From the NCBI GenBank assembly GCA_902789555.1, contig CADAOF010000009.1, forward strand, positions 1 through 64,000: DNA of 64,000 nucleotides, written 5' to 3'. The stretch is from an uncultured Lachnospiraceae bacterium. Lineage in GTDB: Bacteria; Bacillota; Clostridia; Lachnospirales; Lachnospiraceae. A model generated the notes under the pieces. The model was not told where the DNA came from and did not search any database. It saw nothing but the letters and a program-made list of their open reading frames with translations. The position numbers and the translations under genes are program-made. This document shows, one piece after another, positions 1-9,211 of the stretch; within the stretch, counting starts at the first letter, position 1, and every line of letters begins with the position of its first letter.

Positions 1-50
1 TGCCGATATAAATCGACAGCGTCTCGTTTGAACTTGTAACTGTATCGCAT
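1..50 (-). CDS. Transposase N-terminus, cut by window edge
   Basis: The minus-strand ATG at 50-48 opens a frame of 16 codons reading MRYSYKFKRDAVDLYR before the window ends. This matches the usual opening of helix-turn-helix transposase subunits (a 'YSYEFK...V.LYR' pattern) as I remember it from clostridial IS elements. It lies just inside the terminal repeat at 53-94, the expected position for an IS first gene. The rest is not visible, so neither family nor integrity can be judged. Confidence 0.45.
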   Translation of the reverse strand, partial: MRYSYKFKRDAVDLYR

Positions 51-93
51 AAATGTACCCCCTTTGCTGGTGTTGTCCAGTAAAGGGGGTACA
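1..93 (-). mobile_element. End of an insertion sequence (IS3-like), partial
   Basis: The left edge looks like one end of an insertion sequence that continues outside the window. On the minus strand the sequence begins TGTACCCCCTTTACTGG (93 downwards), and 6 bases later an inverted near-copy follows (53-70 against 77-94, one mismatch in 18). An ATG three bases further on opens a transposase-like frame. A TG-starting end just before a short helix-turn-helix transposase gene is typical of IS3-type elements. The family is a guess from 16 residues, and no target duplication can be checked because the other end is absent. Confidence 0.5.
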
Positions 94-106
94 TATCACC
101 GGGCAG

Positions 107-166
107 TCTTCTTTGCTGTATCCTGCGCCTGTGAACATTGACAATCATGGGAGAAAAGGGTATAGT
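107..166 (+). promoter_or_regulatory. Promoter module of surface operon 1
   Basis: TTGACA (138-143) and TATAGT (161-166) are separated by 17 bases, a near-consensus sigma-A promoter. Upstream lie TCTTCTTTGCT (107-117) and CTGCGC (123-128). The same blocks in the same order precede the second surface locus at 14139-14201, and 12 of 17 spacer bases match, including AAAAGGG beside the -10 box. Transcription would start near 173 and leave a leader of about 110 bases before the first gene, in which I recognise no known riboswitch. Confidence 0.75.
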
Positions 167-281
167 ATATTAATATTGTGGGGTATTGCAGCCTGCCGGA
201 AAACGGGGCGAAGAATACCGCATGATGCCTTGAATTAACCGAAATCAAAGCCGTTGGCTTAGGTTGGGATAAGGAGTAAAA

Positions 282-845
282 ATGACCGGAAAACGCTTGT
301 GGCAGACGCTTCGCCTCTGGTCGATGAAGAGCAGCGTGAAGCGCGTAAACTATCTGCGCCGGAAACATATCTTCGGAGAGATCGGGGAAAACGTTACCAT
401 CATGGACCGGAGGATCCCGCTGTATGCGCGTCTCATCCGGATCCACAATAACGTGCGCCTGGCGTCGAATGTTACCTTTGCCACGCATGATATCACGCAT
501 TTTGTCCTGAGGAAACTCCCTGGGGGAGACAGAAAGGATGCGCTTGAGACGATCGGCTGCATCGAACTGATGGACAATGTTTTCGTCGGGACCAATTCGA
601 CCATCGTGGGCGGCGTCAGGATCGGCCCGAACGCAGTGGTCGCGGCAGGCGCCGTGGTCACGAAGGATGTTCCGGCAGGGACCGTCGTCGGCGGCGTTCC
701 GGCCAGGTACATCTGCAGCTATGACGAATGGCTGGAAAGAAGAGAAGACCGGTATCCGCCTGAGCTTGCACCGAAGCATCAGGAGGTTTCGGACGAACTC
801 GTGAAATACATGTGGGAGCAGTTCGAAAACAGCCGCAGGAAATAA
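282..845 (+). CDS. Hexapeptide-repeat acyltransferase
   Basis: A left-handed beta-helix O- or N-acyltransferase of 187 residues, in the range of the maltose/CysE-like acetyltransferases that decorate surface sugars. Isoleucine/valine-led hexapeptide repeats run from about residue 35 and are clearest near 105-145 ([20 protein letters not shown], then the closing GGVPAR). The ATHDI sequence carries the likely catalytic histidine. It is the first gene after the promoter at 138-166, with AAGGAG upstream of the ATG. Position at the head of an ATP-grasp and sugar-transferase operon suggests it acylates a nucleotide sugar or lipid-linked sugar; the acceptor is not known. Confidence 0.85.
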   Translation: MTGKRLWQTLRLWSMKSSVKRVNYLRRKHIFGEIGENVTIMDRRIPLYARLIRIHNNVRLASNVTFATHDITHFVLRKLPGGDRKDALETIGCIELMDNVFVGTNSTIVGGVRIGPNAVVAAGAVVTKDVPAGTVVGGVPARYICSYDEWLERREDRYPPELAPKHQEVSDELVKYMWEQFENSRRK

Positions 846-870
846 ACATGCGGTGAAGGGAAAAACTTGA

Positions 871-2055
871 ATGACAACGAATTATGATGTTTTGCTGGAG
901 AAAGTCCGCGCGCTGGGGATGGATTACCGCTGGTCGCGCATGTTCGTGAAAAAACTGCGCGACGATGAGATCGCTTTTCCCGTTGCCGATGAAGAAAAGA
1001 AGAAATGGGCAATGGAGAAAGGGTTCTTCCCGGGACGGATCGAACTGTACGGCCTGACTGAGGATAACTGGCGGGATTATGTCCCGGATTATCCTTACTT
1101 CATGCTGCATCCCCTGAACAACCATTTCCTGAAATGGCTGGATAAGACTACGCTGAAATATGTTCTGAACAGCGGCGGCTGCGAAGAAACGATGCCGGAA
1201 TACTACGTCTACGTGGAGAACGAACTCTGTGGCGGCGGTTTTACCTATCTGATGGACTGCCCGCAGGACATCCCGAAAGACAAGGATTTCCTTTGGAATC
1301 TGCTGCAGCAGAAAAAGATCCTGGCCATGAAACCGAATTCCGGTACGTCCGGAGGCCTCGGGTTCATCAAACTGGAACTCAGGGACGGCAACCTTTACGA
1401 GAACAACAAGCCGATCGGTACGGAACGCTTTGACGAGATCCAGGATATGATGCGAAATTACATCATCACGGAATACGCCAGGCAGCATCATGACCTCGCG
1501 AAGATCTGGCCGGACAGCGAATGCACGCTCCGCGTCATCATGTGCAAGGTCCCTTCGCAGGACCGTTATGCACCGGCGGAGTTTGCCGACGTGATCTCCT
1601 TTGCAAGATTCGGCGCGGCGATCTCGGGCGGGACCAGCAACCTGTCTGCCGGCGGCGTCGGCATCGGTTTTGACTTTGAAACAGGCAAATACGCACCCGT
1701 CGGTGTCCGTTACCGCCGTTTCTGTGAAGACGGCAACTGGCGGATCGACCGGCATCCGGATACCGGCATTCCGTGGAAAGACGGGCAGCTTCCGAACTGG
1801 CCTTATGTCAGGAAAATGATCCTGAAGATGTGCACCCATATGTCTTCCCTGGATTACATGGGCTTCGACATCATCATAACCGAAGAGGGAATGAAACTCT
1901 GCGAGATCAATTCCCATGCCGCGCTGGACTATTCCCAGGTCCTGTCAGGCGCTGCCCTGAAAAAACCGAAGGTCAAGGCTTTCTTTGAGAAAAAAGGTCT
2001 TTTTGCCGTCGACACGAAAGCCTTCTATGAAGCGTACGCAAGCAGCAGGGAATAA
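871..2055 (+). CDS. Sugar-transfer-associated ATP-grasp protein
   Basis: A 394-residue ATP-grasp ligase of the kind found in cell-surface polysaccharide loci (Pfam ATPgrasp_ST type). The phosphate-binding region is KPNSGTSGGLGF around residues 154-165, followed by a TLRV strand, an NLSAGGVGIGFD stretch and a C-terminal metal site MGFDII...CEINSHAALDYS (Asp, Glu, Asn). Such enzymes activate a carboxylate with ATP and join it to an amine or other nucleophile. No substrate is known. It is the first of six ATP-grasp genes in the operon and the most divergent of its subtype, with a longer N-terminus of about 150 residues before the nucleotide-binding core. Confidence 0.8.
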   Translation: MTTNYDVLLEKVRALGMDYRWSRMFVKKLRDDEIAFPVADEEKKKWAMEKGFFPGRIELYGLTEDNWRDYVPDYPYFMLHPLNNHFLKWLDKTTLKYVLNSGGCEETMPEYYVYVENELCGGGFTYLMDCPQDIPKDKDFLWNLLQQKKILAMKPNSGTSGGLGFIKLELRDGNLYENNKPIGTERFDEIQDMMRNYIITEYARQHHDLAKIWPDSECTLRVIMCKVPSQDRYAPAEFADVISFARFGAAISGGTSNLSAGGVGIGFDFETGKYAPVGVRYRRFCEDGNWRIDRHPDTGIPWKDGQLPNWPYVRKMILKMCTHMSSLDYMGFDIIITEEGMKLCEINSHAALDYSQVLSGAALKKPKVKAFFEKKGLFAVDTKAFYEAYASSRE

Positions 2056-2081
2056 GGAACACCGCAGAAGGAGAAAAAGGA

Positions 2082-2831
2082 ATGGCTGAAGCAAAGGTGC
2101 AGCAGGAGATCCGGACGGATATCCCTCACCCTAAAAATACCATATATACGCGCTGCATCAAGAGAGTGCTTGATGTCGTGCTCAGCGGTACGGCAATCGT
2201 CGTTCTGAGCCCCGTGCTGCTCGTTTTGATGCTGCTTGAACTGATCATTCACGGAAGACCGATCTTTTACATGGATAAACGTCCCGGAAAAGACGGCAGG
2301 ATCTTTGAGATGTACAAGTTCCGCTCCATGCTCAACGAGACCGAAAGAGACGGAAAGCATCTGACGCCGGCGGAAAGGATCACACCGTTCGGGCGCTTCC
2401 TGCGGAGGACCTCTCTGGATGAACTGCCGGGGCTGTTCAACGTGTTCAACGGAACGATGTCCGTGATCGGACCGCGTCCGCTGATGGTGGATTATCTTCC
2501 GCTGTACAATGAGCGGCATAAGTACCGGCATAGTGTCCGCCCGGGTCTTGCCTGCTGGAGGATCGGCGGAACGGATCAGCTGGATTCCTCGACCTGGACC
2601 TGGAACGATCAGTTTGAAAGCGACATCTACTATGTCGAACATGTCAGCTTCTGGCTGGATGTCAAAATGGTCCTGAAGACCTTTAAGATACTCTTTTCGC
2701 GAAGCGAAATGCGGACCAATTCAAACAGGGTCAAGTTTGACGGAAAGAACCTTCTGGAAACGCGGACGAAGAAGCAGATCCTGGCGGATGAAGCCGCAAA
2801 GGCCGCGGAACAGATGAAAACAGATAATTGA
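2082..2831 (+). CDS. Initiating sugar transferase (polyprenyl-phosphate sugar-phosphotransferase)
   Basis: A 249-residue bacterial sugar transferase that moves a sugar-1-phosphate from a UDP-sugar to undecaprenyl phosphate, the first step of lipid-linked polymer assembly. One hydrophobic helix (about residues 27-50, VLDVVLSGTAIVVLSPVLLV) anchors it. The family's core follows: KFRSM, RRTSLDELPGLFNVFNG, and IGPRPLMVDYLP. The C-terminal 40 residues are charged and lysine-rich. It is one of two such enzymes in the window (the other at 15580), which implies two separately initiated glycolipids. No glycosyltransferase to extend this one is present before 14 kb. Confidence 0.9.
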   Translation: MAEAKVQQEIRTDIPHPKNTIYTRCIKRVLDVVLSGTAIVVLSPVLLVLMLLELIIHGRPIFYMDKRPGKDGRIFEMYKFRSMLNETERDGKHLTPAERITPFGRFLRRTSLDELPGLFNVFNGTMSVIGPRPLMVDYLPLYNERHKYRHSVRPGLACWRIGGTDQLDSSTWTWNDQFESDIYYVEHVSFWLDVKMVLKTFKILFSRSEMRTNSNRVKFDGKNLLETRTKKQILADEAAKAAEQMKTDN

Positions 2832-2849
2832 TGAATACGGAGAGATATT

Positions 2850-4076
2850 TTGAAAGCTTTGGTAGTTGCGGGCGGGATCCCGCAGATCGAACTGATCAGG
2901 CAGCTGAAAGAAAGAGGAATCGAGACGGTGCTTGTGGACGGAAACGCTGCAGCAGTCGCGAGGCCCTTCGCTGATAAATTTTATCGAGTGGATATTTTTG
3001 ACATTCCGGCCGTGAAGATCATTGCGGAAAAGGAACAGGTCGACTTCATTCTGACCGTCTGCGCGGACCAGGTACTGCTGGTCGTGGCACAGGCCTCGGA
3101 AGAGCTGGGGCTGCCCTGCTATATCGACTATGAGACCGCACAGGCCGTGTCGGACAAGATCAAGATGAAGACTTTGTTCAAGCAGATCGGTGTCCCTACC
3201 ACGGATTATATTACGACGGACTACCTCGATGAGGAAGCCGTTTCCCGTCTGCGTTTTCCTCTGGTCGTCAAGCCAATCGATGCTTACAGTTCGAAAGGGG
3301 TACGCAAGGCGGCCAACATAAATGAGCTGCGGCGCTTTTATACGGAGGCGCGCGAGATCAGCCGCAGCGGCGGCGTGATCATCGAAGAGTATTTCCAGGG
3401 CGAGGAGATCAGCGTGGACGCGTTCGTGACCGGCGGAAAGGCGAAGATCCTGACGGTGACGAACAGCGAGAAGGTCAGGAATAAGGACCGTTTCGTGATC
3501 TTCCGCGGACGATATCCGGCCGCGGTCTCAGACACTGTATTGCAAAAGATCGAAGAAATTGCGCAGAAGATTGCGGAAGGATTCGGACTTTGGGAATCCC
3601 CGCTGCTGATCCAGCTGCTCCATGATGGCGATAAGGTTTCCGTTCTGGAATTCTGCGCGAGGACAGGCGGCGGCATGAAATGGCTCATGATAAAGCATGC
3701 CTGCGGTGTGGATGTCATTAAGGCGACGATCGACATCACCCTCGGCCTCACGCCCGATCTGAAACGGAGGGATACCGGCAACAAGATCGTGGTCAATGAT
3801 TTCATCTACTGCCGTCCCGGCATCTTCGATCACCTGGAAGGCTTTGAGGAAATGCATGAGCAGGGGCTGATCAATGAATACCGCCTGATCCGGACAAAGG
3901 GCACCGTCATGCGGGGCGTGACCAGCAGCAGCGACCGCATCGCCGGCATGAACATCGTGGCCGACAGCATTGAGGAATTTAACGAGAAAGAAAAGAAGAT
4001 TCTTGAAACGATCAAGGTGGTCGACGCGGACGGAAAGAACATCATGAGGAAAGATCTCCTTCCGCCGCTCAGATAA
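2850..4076 (+). CDS. Carbamoyl-phosphate-synthase-type ATP-grasp ligase
   Basis: A 408-residue ATP-grasp enzyme with an N-terminal Rossmann-like pre-domain (residues 1-100, opening MKALVVAGGIPQIELI) and an ATP-grasp core: FPLVVKPIDAYSSKGVRKA around 135-153, IIEEYFQGEEISVDAFV, and the metal-binding VSVLEFCARTGGG. It resembles CarB-like or D-Ala-D-Lac-type ligases used for amide or dipeptide bonds more than the ATPgrasp_ST proteins around it. The start is a TTG, supported by GGAGA seven bases upstream and by the Rossmann strand that begins at residue 2. Its partner substrates are unknown; context suggests joining an amino acid to a surface sugar. Confidence 0.8.
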   Translation: MKALVVAGGIPQIELIRQLKERGIETVLVDGNAAAVARPFADKFYRVDIFDIPAVKIIAEKEQVDFILTVCADQVLLVVAQASEELGLPCYIDYETAQAVSDKIKMKTLFKQIGVPTTDYITTDYLDEEAVSRLRFPLVVKPIDAYSSKGVRKAANINELRRFYTEAREISRSGGVIIEEYFQGEEISVDAFVTGGKAKILTVTNSEKVRNKDRFVIFRGRYPAAVSDTVLQKIEEIAQKIAEGFGLWESPLLIQLLHDGDKVSVLEFCARTGGGMKWLMIKHACGVDVIKATIDITLGLTPDLKRRDTGNKIVVNDFIYCRPGIFDHLEGFEEMHEQGLINEYRLIRTKGTVMRGVTSSSDRIAGMNIVADSIEEFNEKEKKILETIKVVDADGKNIMRKDLLPPLR

Positions 4077-4130
4077 GGAAGGCATAAGGCTGCCGGTCTC
4101 ATAAAAATTAAATCAGCAGAGGAAAGCACG

Positions 4131-5222
4131 ATGCTTTACAGATTATTATCCCATAACCGTCTGGACAGAATGTACGTTTTCGCCAGGACGATCCGTCTTT
4201 CGAGGAAGAAAAAGAAATATGCCCGGAAACGCGTGAAAATGATCGGCGGCGGTTATCGGGGAACGAACAGAGAATACCGGGAGGTCGTCTGCCGCTATTG
4301 GAAGCCGTACGGCATAAAACCGCGGAAATTCTGGTATGACCTGTACTGCAGCGGGCAGGATGCCTACGATCCGAGATACATTCCCGATTCCGTGTGGTAC
4401 CGGAAGATCCTTCCGTATTTCAACAATCTCCTGCTGCGGCAGGCTTACGTCGACAAAGGCATGTACAACCGCCTGGTGACAGGGGTCAGAAAGCCTGAAA
4501 CGATCGTTAAGAGAATCGGCGGCTACTATTACGACGGAGACGGCGAGACAGCGATCACGCGGACTGAAGCAGAAGCGCTCTGCGCAAAGGAAGAGCACCT
4601 GATCTTCAAGCCGTCTACCTATACGGGCGGCGGCGCCGGCCTTGTCTTCTTTGACAGGGAAGACCATGCACAGTCCGTGAAGGACATTTTTGACGGTTAT
4701 GTTTCCGGATTCGTGGCACAGAGGATCGTCAGGCAGCATCCTGACCTGGCCCGGATCAATAAGGGATCCCTGAACACGGTGCGTGTCGTTTCCTTCCGCT
4801 TCAACGAAGAGGTACATATCCTTTCGACGATCCTCCGGATGGGCGGCGTCGGTGCCCGCGTGGACAACATCTCCGCCGGCGGGATCTCCTGCCGGATAAA
4901 GCCGGACGGCTGGCTTGTGGAGAAAGCCGTCACGAGAAAATCCGTCTGGACGGATGAGCACCCGAGCGGCCTGAAATTTAAAGATATCAAGGTTCCCTGC
5001 TTTGAAAAGATCATAGAGACCGTGAAACGGCTTCACCTTACGCTTCCGTATTTCGATCTGATCGGCTGGGACTTTGCCGTCGATGAAGACGGTGAGCCGG
5101 TCTTCATTGAATTCAACGTGATGCCCGAACAGAACCAGATCAGCTGCGGTCCGTCTTTCGGAGAACTGACGGATGAGGTGCTGGCAGCCGTATTCGGCGG
5201 AAAACTTCCGGAACGGTTCTGA
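4131..5222 (+). CDS. ATPgrasp_ST protein, tandem copy 1 of pair A
   Basis: A 363-residue sugar-transfer-associated ATP-grasp protein. Visible motifs are LIFKPSTYTGGGAGLVFF (nucleotide loop), SLNTVRVVSF, the NISAGGISCRI block, and IGWDFAVDEDGEPVFIEFNV with the Asp/Glu/Asn metal ligands near the C-terminus. It aligns end to end with the next gene (shared stretches such as HILSTILRMGGVGARVDN), so the two arose by tandem duplication. Role inferred: ATP-dependent ligation in surface-polymer synthesis. The divergence between the copies is enough for different substrates. Confidence 0.8.
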   Translation: MLYRLLSHNRLDRMYVFARTIRLSRKKKKYARKRVKMIGGGYRGTNREYREVVCRYWKPYGIKPRKFWYDLYCSGQDAYDPRYIPDSVWYRKILPYFNNLLLRQAYVDKGMYNRLVTGVRKPETIVKRIGGYYYDGDGETAITRTEAEALCAKEEHLIFKPSTYTGGGAGLVFFDREDHAQSVKDIFDGYVSGFVAQRIVRQHPDLARINKGSLNTVRVVSFRFNEEVHILSTILRMGGVGARVDNISAGGISCRIKPDGWLVEKAVTRKSVWTDEHPSGLKFKDIKVPCFEKIIETVKRLHLTLPYFDLIGWDFAVDEDGEPVFIEFNVMPEQNQISCGPSFGELTDEVLAAVFGGKLPERF

Positions 5223-5272
5223 CGGCAGAAAATGCCGCAGACCGTTCATCAGAAAAGCAAAAGAGGTGACAT

Positions 5273-6382
5273 ATGGGTCTGATCCCTTTGCACAAACCTT
5301 CCCGCAGGAAGATGGAACAGCTGTATATCAAGGCCAGAATGCATTCTCTGTCGAATGATCAGACGAAGAATGTAAAACCGCTGCTGAAGAGCATCGGCAA
5401 CGGTTATGACGGAAGTGTTTCCGAGTTTAAAAAGACGGTGCTTCCGTATTGGGAGCCGTTCGGCCGCAAGCCGGAGAAATATTGGTTTGACCTCTTCTGC
5501 AGGGAACTGGACCATTATGAACCGAGATACATTCCGGATACGGTCTGGTATAACGACATCCTGCCTTACTTCAACTACATCGCGATCAACAAGGCATACC
5601 GGGACAAGGGTATGTACAGCCGAATCCTTGCCGACGTCAAAAAGCCCGAGACCGTAGCCAAGAACATTGCCGGCTATTATTTCAACGGCGACGGAGACCG
5701 GCCGATCTCGCTTGAGGAGGCAATAGGCATCTGTGAGAAGGAGGAGCATCTGATCATCAAGCCGTCCGTCAACAGCGGCAGCGGCAGATCGATCACCTTC
5801 TTTGACCGGGACGACCCGAAGACGGAGAAAATAGCGGATATCTTCAGCAGGTTCAAGTACAACTTTGTCGTGCAGAGACTGGTGAAGCAGCATCCCGAGC
5901 TGGCGGCGATCAATGAACGGTCGCTGAACACGATCCGCGTCGTATCCTTCTATTTCAAGGGGGAAGTCCACATCCTGTCGACGATCCTCCGGATGGGCGG
6001 CGTCGGCGCCCGCGTGGATAATTTCTCGGCCGGCGGGATCTCCTGCCGGATCATGCCGGACGGCCGGCTGGATGAGAAGGCGATCAAAGGCGACCTGAGC
6101 TGGACGGATGAGCATCCGAGCGGCATCAAATTCAGGGACATCTCAGTTCCTTCTTTTGACAAGGTCATTGATACGGTAAAACGCCTTCATCCCACTCTGC
6201 CTTATTTTGCAATCATCGGCTGGGACTATGCCGTGGATGACTGCGGGGACCCGGTTTTCATTGAATTCAATATCATGCCTGAACCGAACCAGTTCAGCTG
6301 CGGAACGACCTTCGGTGAACTGACGGACGACGTGCTGAAGGACGTATTCATCGATAAGACCAGAAAGAACGCGTTTTATTGA
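5273..6382 (+). CDS. ATPgrasp_ST protein, tandem copy 2 of pair A
   Basis: A 369-residue paralogue of the preceding gene with the same order of motifs: LIIKPSVNSGSGRSITFF, SLNTIRVVSF, NFSAGGISCRI, and IGWDYAVDDCGDPVFIEFNI. Most differences lie in the first 70 residues and around the nucleotide loop, where the two copies read GGGAG and GSGRS. The ATG is preceded by AGAGGTGAC. The gap to the next gene is only 26 bases, so it is co-transcribed with the dehydrogenase-like gene. Specific substrate unknown. Confidence 0.8.
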   Translation: MGLIPLHKPSRRKMEQLYIKARMHSLSNDQTKNVKPLLKSIGNGYDGSVSEFKKTVLPYWEPFGRKPEKYWFDLFCRELDHYEPRYIPDTVWYNDILPYFNYIAINKAYRDKGMYSRILADVKKPETVAKNIAGYYFNGDGDRPISLEEAIGICEKEEHLIIKPSVNSGSGRSITFFDRDDPKTEKIADIFSRFKYNFVVQRLVKQHPELAAINERSLNTIRVVSFYFKGEVHILSTILRMGGVGARVDNFSAGGISCRIMPDGRLDEKAIKGDLSWTDEHPSGIKFRDISVPSFDKVIDTVKRLHPTLPYFAIIGWDYAVDDCGDPVFIEFNIMPEPNQFSCGTTFGELTDDVLKDVFIDKTRKNAFY

Positions 6383-6408
6383 GACCCTCGTGCAGAAAGG
6401 AGCACCCC

Positions 6409-7497
6409 ATGAAAATAGCAATACTCGGTGCCGGAAATGCCGGCTGTGCGGTTGCTGCCGACCTGACCATGCACGGACATGATGTGACCCTGATCAAGAC
6501 GTCGCATGCGATGCATGATGATAACTTTCAGTTTCTTCTTGAAAACGAAGGGAAAATGACCCTGAATGAATTCGGCGAGATCAAATCGGCCAATATCCAC
6601 AGGCTGAGCCGTGACGTCTCGGAGATCCGCGGCGCGGAGATCGTGATCATTTACATTCAGACGAATTACCATGAACAGCTGATCGAGCGCATTGCGCCGT
6701 TCCTGGAGGACGGCCAGATCCTTCTGATCAATCCGGGGTATCTCTCCACGGCGTATGTTCTGAAGCACTGCGGGAGTAAGGATATCATCATCGCCGAGGC
6801 GGAGAGTTCCTTCATCGACGGGCGGATCATGGAACCCGGATATTTCCGGGTCGGTTTCCGCAACGTCAGGAATCCGATCGGCATTTTCCCGTCTTCCCGG
6901 AAGCAGGAGGCTGCCGCGAAGCTGGATCAGCTGGGCGAGCGCCTCGTATATCTTGACTCAGTCATCGAAGCGGCGCTTCACAACCCCAATATGGTCGTGC
7001 ATACGGTCGGTTCGGTCATGAGCATACCGCGGATCGAATCTTCCAAAGGCGAGTTCTGCCTGTACTATGAAGCTTATACCCGAAATAACCCGCATACCTG
7101 GATGGTGCTGGACGCGCTGGATAAGGAAAAGATGGACGTTCTGGGAAAACTGAACTTTGCCAGAATGCCTTACGTGGAAGCGTGCAAATACCGCAATTCG
7201 CTCGACGATACCATGGATGCCAAAGAGGTGTTCCTAAATTATGCCGAGATGCCGACGCGCGCGAAAGGCCCCACGAAGGTCGATTCCCGCTACATTTCCG
7301 AAGACGTCCCTCAGGGCCTCGTCATGCTGGAAGCTCTCGGGAAGGCCCTGGACATCGCCACCCCGATTTGTACGGCCCTCATTGAGATCGCCTCTGCCGC
7401 GTTGGGGAGAGACCTGCGCGCGGAAGGCCGCACGCCCGAAAAACTCGGACGGGAAAATATCCACAGGATCCTCAGAGACTGCGGCAAGGAGAACTGA
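6409..7497 (+). CDS. Opine/octopine dehydrogenase-family oxidoreductase
   Basis: A 362-residue NAD(P)-dependent enzyme of the octopine/nopaline dehydrogenase family. The N-terminal Rossmann domain has the dinucleotide fingerprint ILGAGNAGCAVAADLTMHG (residues 4-22). The C-terminal catalytic domain has HNPNMVVHTVG and RYISEDVPQGL, the positions where the family keeps its catalytic His and helical core. Known members reductively join an amino acid to a 2-oxo acid. The ATG at 6409 was chosen over the in-frame one 30 bases upstream because it has AAAGGAG at the right distance and starts at the Rossmann strand. Beside six ATP-grasp ligases, an N-(carboxyalkyl)amino acid substituent on the polymer is a reasonable inference. 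Confidence 0.8.
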   Translation: MKIAILGAGNAGCAVAADLTMHGHDVTLIKTSHAMHDDNFQFLLENEGKMTLNEFGEIKSANIHRLSRDVSEIRGAEIVIIYIQTNYHEQLIERIAPFLEDGQILLINPGYLSTAYVLKHCGSKDIIIAEAESSFIDGRIMEPGYFRVGFRNVRNPIGIFPSSRKQEAAAKLDQLGERLVYLDSVIEAALHNPNMVVHTVGSVMSIPRIESSKGEFCLYYEAYTRNNPHTWMVLDALDKEKMDVLGKLNFARMPYVEACKYRNSLDDTMDAKEVFLNYAEMPTRAKGPTKVDSRYISEDVPQGLVMLEALGKALDIATPICTALIEIASAALGRDLRAEGRTPEKLGRENIHRILRDCGKEN

Positions 7498-7575
7498 ACA
7501 CCGGAATAATCGGCGTCCGAACCGGATGACCGGCAAGGACGTACCTGATCTTACGTCATACTGCAGAGAGCCGTA

Positions 7576-9153
7576 ATGGGAAAAGAATCCAGAGTAAGAA
7601 ATACGATGCTAACCATGATGACCAGCTTCGGCAATGAGATGCTGGTCGTCATTCTTAAGTTTGTCACGAGGACGGTCTTCATTCGGACACTCGGCAAAGC
7701 TTATCTCGGGATCAACGGCTTATTTGCGGACGTCATTTCGATGCTGTCGCTGGCGGAACTCGGCGTGGATACGGCGATCACCTACCAGCTGTACAAACCG
7801 TTGGCGGAGCATGACGACAAGAGAGTCCGCGTGCTGCTGAAGTTTTATAAACAGGCCTATCGCGTGATCGGTACAGTGATCCTGCTGATGGGGCTGGCCA
7901 TGATCCCCCTTCTGCCGATCCTGATCCGTGATTACGAGACACTGGCGGACCTCAATATCAACGCCGTCCTTGTCTTCATGATGTTTTTGCTGCAGAGCGT
8001 GTCGAGCTACTGGTTCTTTGCCTACCGCAGCACGATCATGATCGCCAATCAGAGAAAGTATGTCCTGGACATCGCGGGCTACATCATCGCGGTCATAAGC
8101 AATGTCGCCCAGATCCTCGTTCTGGTTTTTCTGAAGAACTTTATCGCCTATACGGCAACCGTCCTGAGCTTCTCGGTCATTGCCAACCTGGTCTATGCGC
8201 TGATCGCACAGCGATATTTTCCTCAGTTTTTTACCAAGGAAGAGGACAGACTCAAGAAAGAGGAGGTCTTCAGCCTCTTCAAGGACTGCGGTGCCGTTTT
8301 CCTGTATAATGTGAACGGTGTCGTTCTGAAGGCAACGGATAATATCGTTCTCAGTTCATTTCTGGGGCTGCCGATGGTCGGCCTGTATTCCAATTATCTG
8401 CTGTTCTACACGACGATCACGAAACTGCTCGGACAGGTCTACCGCTCAGTCAGGGCCAGTATGGGAAATCTGTTCGTTGAAGCCGATATTGACAGAAAAT
8501 TTCGGATGTTCAAGGTGATGAATTTCCTCACGGTTGTCCTTTACGGGACGGCGGGGGTCGGCATCACGGTCTGCGCGGACGAACTGATCCGGGTATGGGT
8601 CTCGGACAGTTATGTCATCGCAGAGCCGTTTGCCCTGCTGATCGGTATCGAGATCTACCTGTGGGGGCTGGTCAACAACATCTATCAGATCCGCAACGTC
8701 AGCGGAACTTTCCGCAACATGTGGTACCGGCCGCTGTTCGGCGTCGTGATCAATATCGTCGTTTCGGTAGGCCTCGTGCAGGTCTGCGGGATCTACGGCG
8801 TGATCATCGGAACGCTTTCAACGCTGCTCCTGACAAATATCGCCATGGACGTGCATGTCGTTTACAGATACAGCTTCGAAGGATATAAACCGGAGATCGA
8901 TTATTATCTGAGGAACGGGCTGTATCTGCTGGTGACGGCGGGCGTGTGCCTGGCGGACCGCTGGATCTGCAGTCATGTCTGTGTCGGCCGCGGCTGGCTT
9001 TCCGTGATCGTACATATCGTGATCGTCAGCATTTCGGTTCCGGCAGTTTTCCTCCTTCTCTTCTGGAAAACGGAATCCTGCAGATATCTTGTCGGACTGG
9101 CCAAGGGGATCCTTGGCAAACTGAAGAATAAATTCCGCAGAAAAAAAGGCTGA
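7576..9153 (+). CDS. Lipid-linked polysaccharide flippase (Wzx/MVF-type)
   Basis: A 525-residue polytopic membrane protein of the oligosaccharide flippase group, about 12-14 membrane segments, with the N-terminal pattern FVTRTVFIRTLGKAYLGING and NIVLSSFLGLPMVGLYSNY mid-protein typical of the family. It would move the finished undecaprenyl-linked unit across the membrane. The C-terminal tail is basic (KLKNKFRRKK) and cytoplasmic. A flippase in an operon that has an initiating transferase but no glycosyltransferase suggests the transported unit is a small sugar carrying ligase-added groups. A second flippase, at 20919, serves the other locus. Confidence 0.88.
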   Translation: MGKESRVRNTMLTMMTSFGNEMLVVILKFVTRTVFIRTLGKAYLGINGLFADVISMLSLAELGVDTAITYQLYKPLAEHDDKRVRVLLKFYKQAYRVIGTVILLMGLAMIPLLPILIRDYETLADLNINAVLVFMMFLLQSVSSYWFFAYRSTIMIANQRKYVLDIAGYIIAVISNVAQILVLVFLKNFIAYTATVLSFSVIANLVYALIAQRYFPQFFTKEEDRLKKEEVFSLFKDCGAVFLYNVNGVVLKATDNIVLSSFLGLPMVGLYSNYLLFYTTITKLLGQVYRSVRASMGNLFVEADIDRKFRMFKVMNFLTVVLYGTAGVGITVCADELIRVWVSDSYVIAEPFALLIGIEIYLWGLVNNIYQIRNVSGTFRNMWYRPLFGVVINIVVSVGLVQVCGIYGVIIGTLSTLLLTNIAMDVHVVYRYSFEGYKPEIDYYLRNGLYLLVTAGVCLADRWICSHVCVGRGWLSVIVHIVIVSISVPAVFLLLFWKTESCRYLVGLAKGILGKLKNKFRRKKG

Positions 9154-9211
9154 GAACAGGCAGCGAAAACGGACCGTTCCGCCATGTTTGATAACGATCC
9201 GGGAGGACATC

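Noticed and set aside
53-238. A 61-residue plus-strand frame beginning in the terminal inverted repeat
   Set aside because: It starts inside the insertion-sequence end and runs through the promoter at 138-166; no ribosome site or family.
94-281. A known riboswitch in the leader of the first surface operon
   Set aside because: The leader has no core of the c-di-GMP, lysine, SAM, FMN, TPP or cobalamin types that I can recognise.
9188-9211. Upstream TTG start for the first pair-B ATP-grasp gene
   Set aside because: The GTG at 9212 has GGGAGG at the right distance and matches the start of its close paralogue at 10300.
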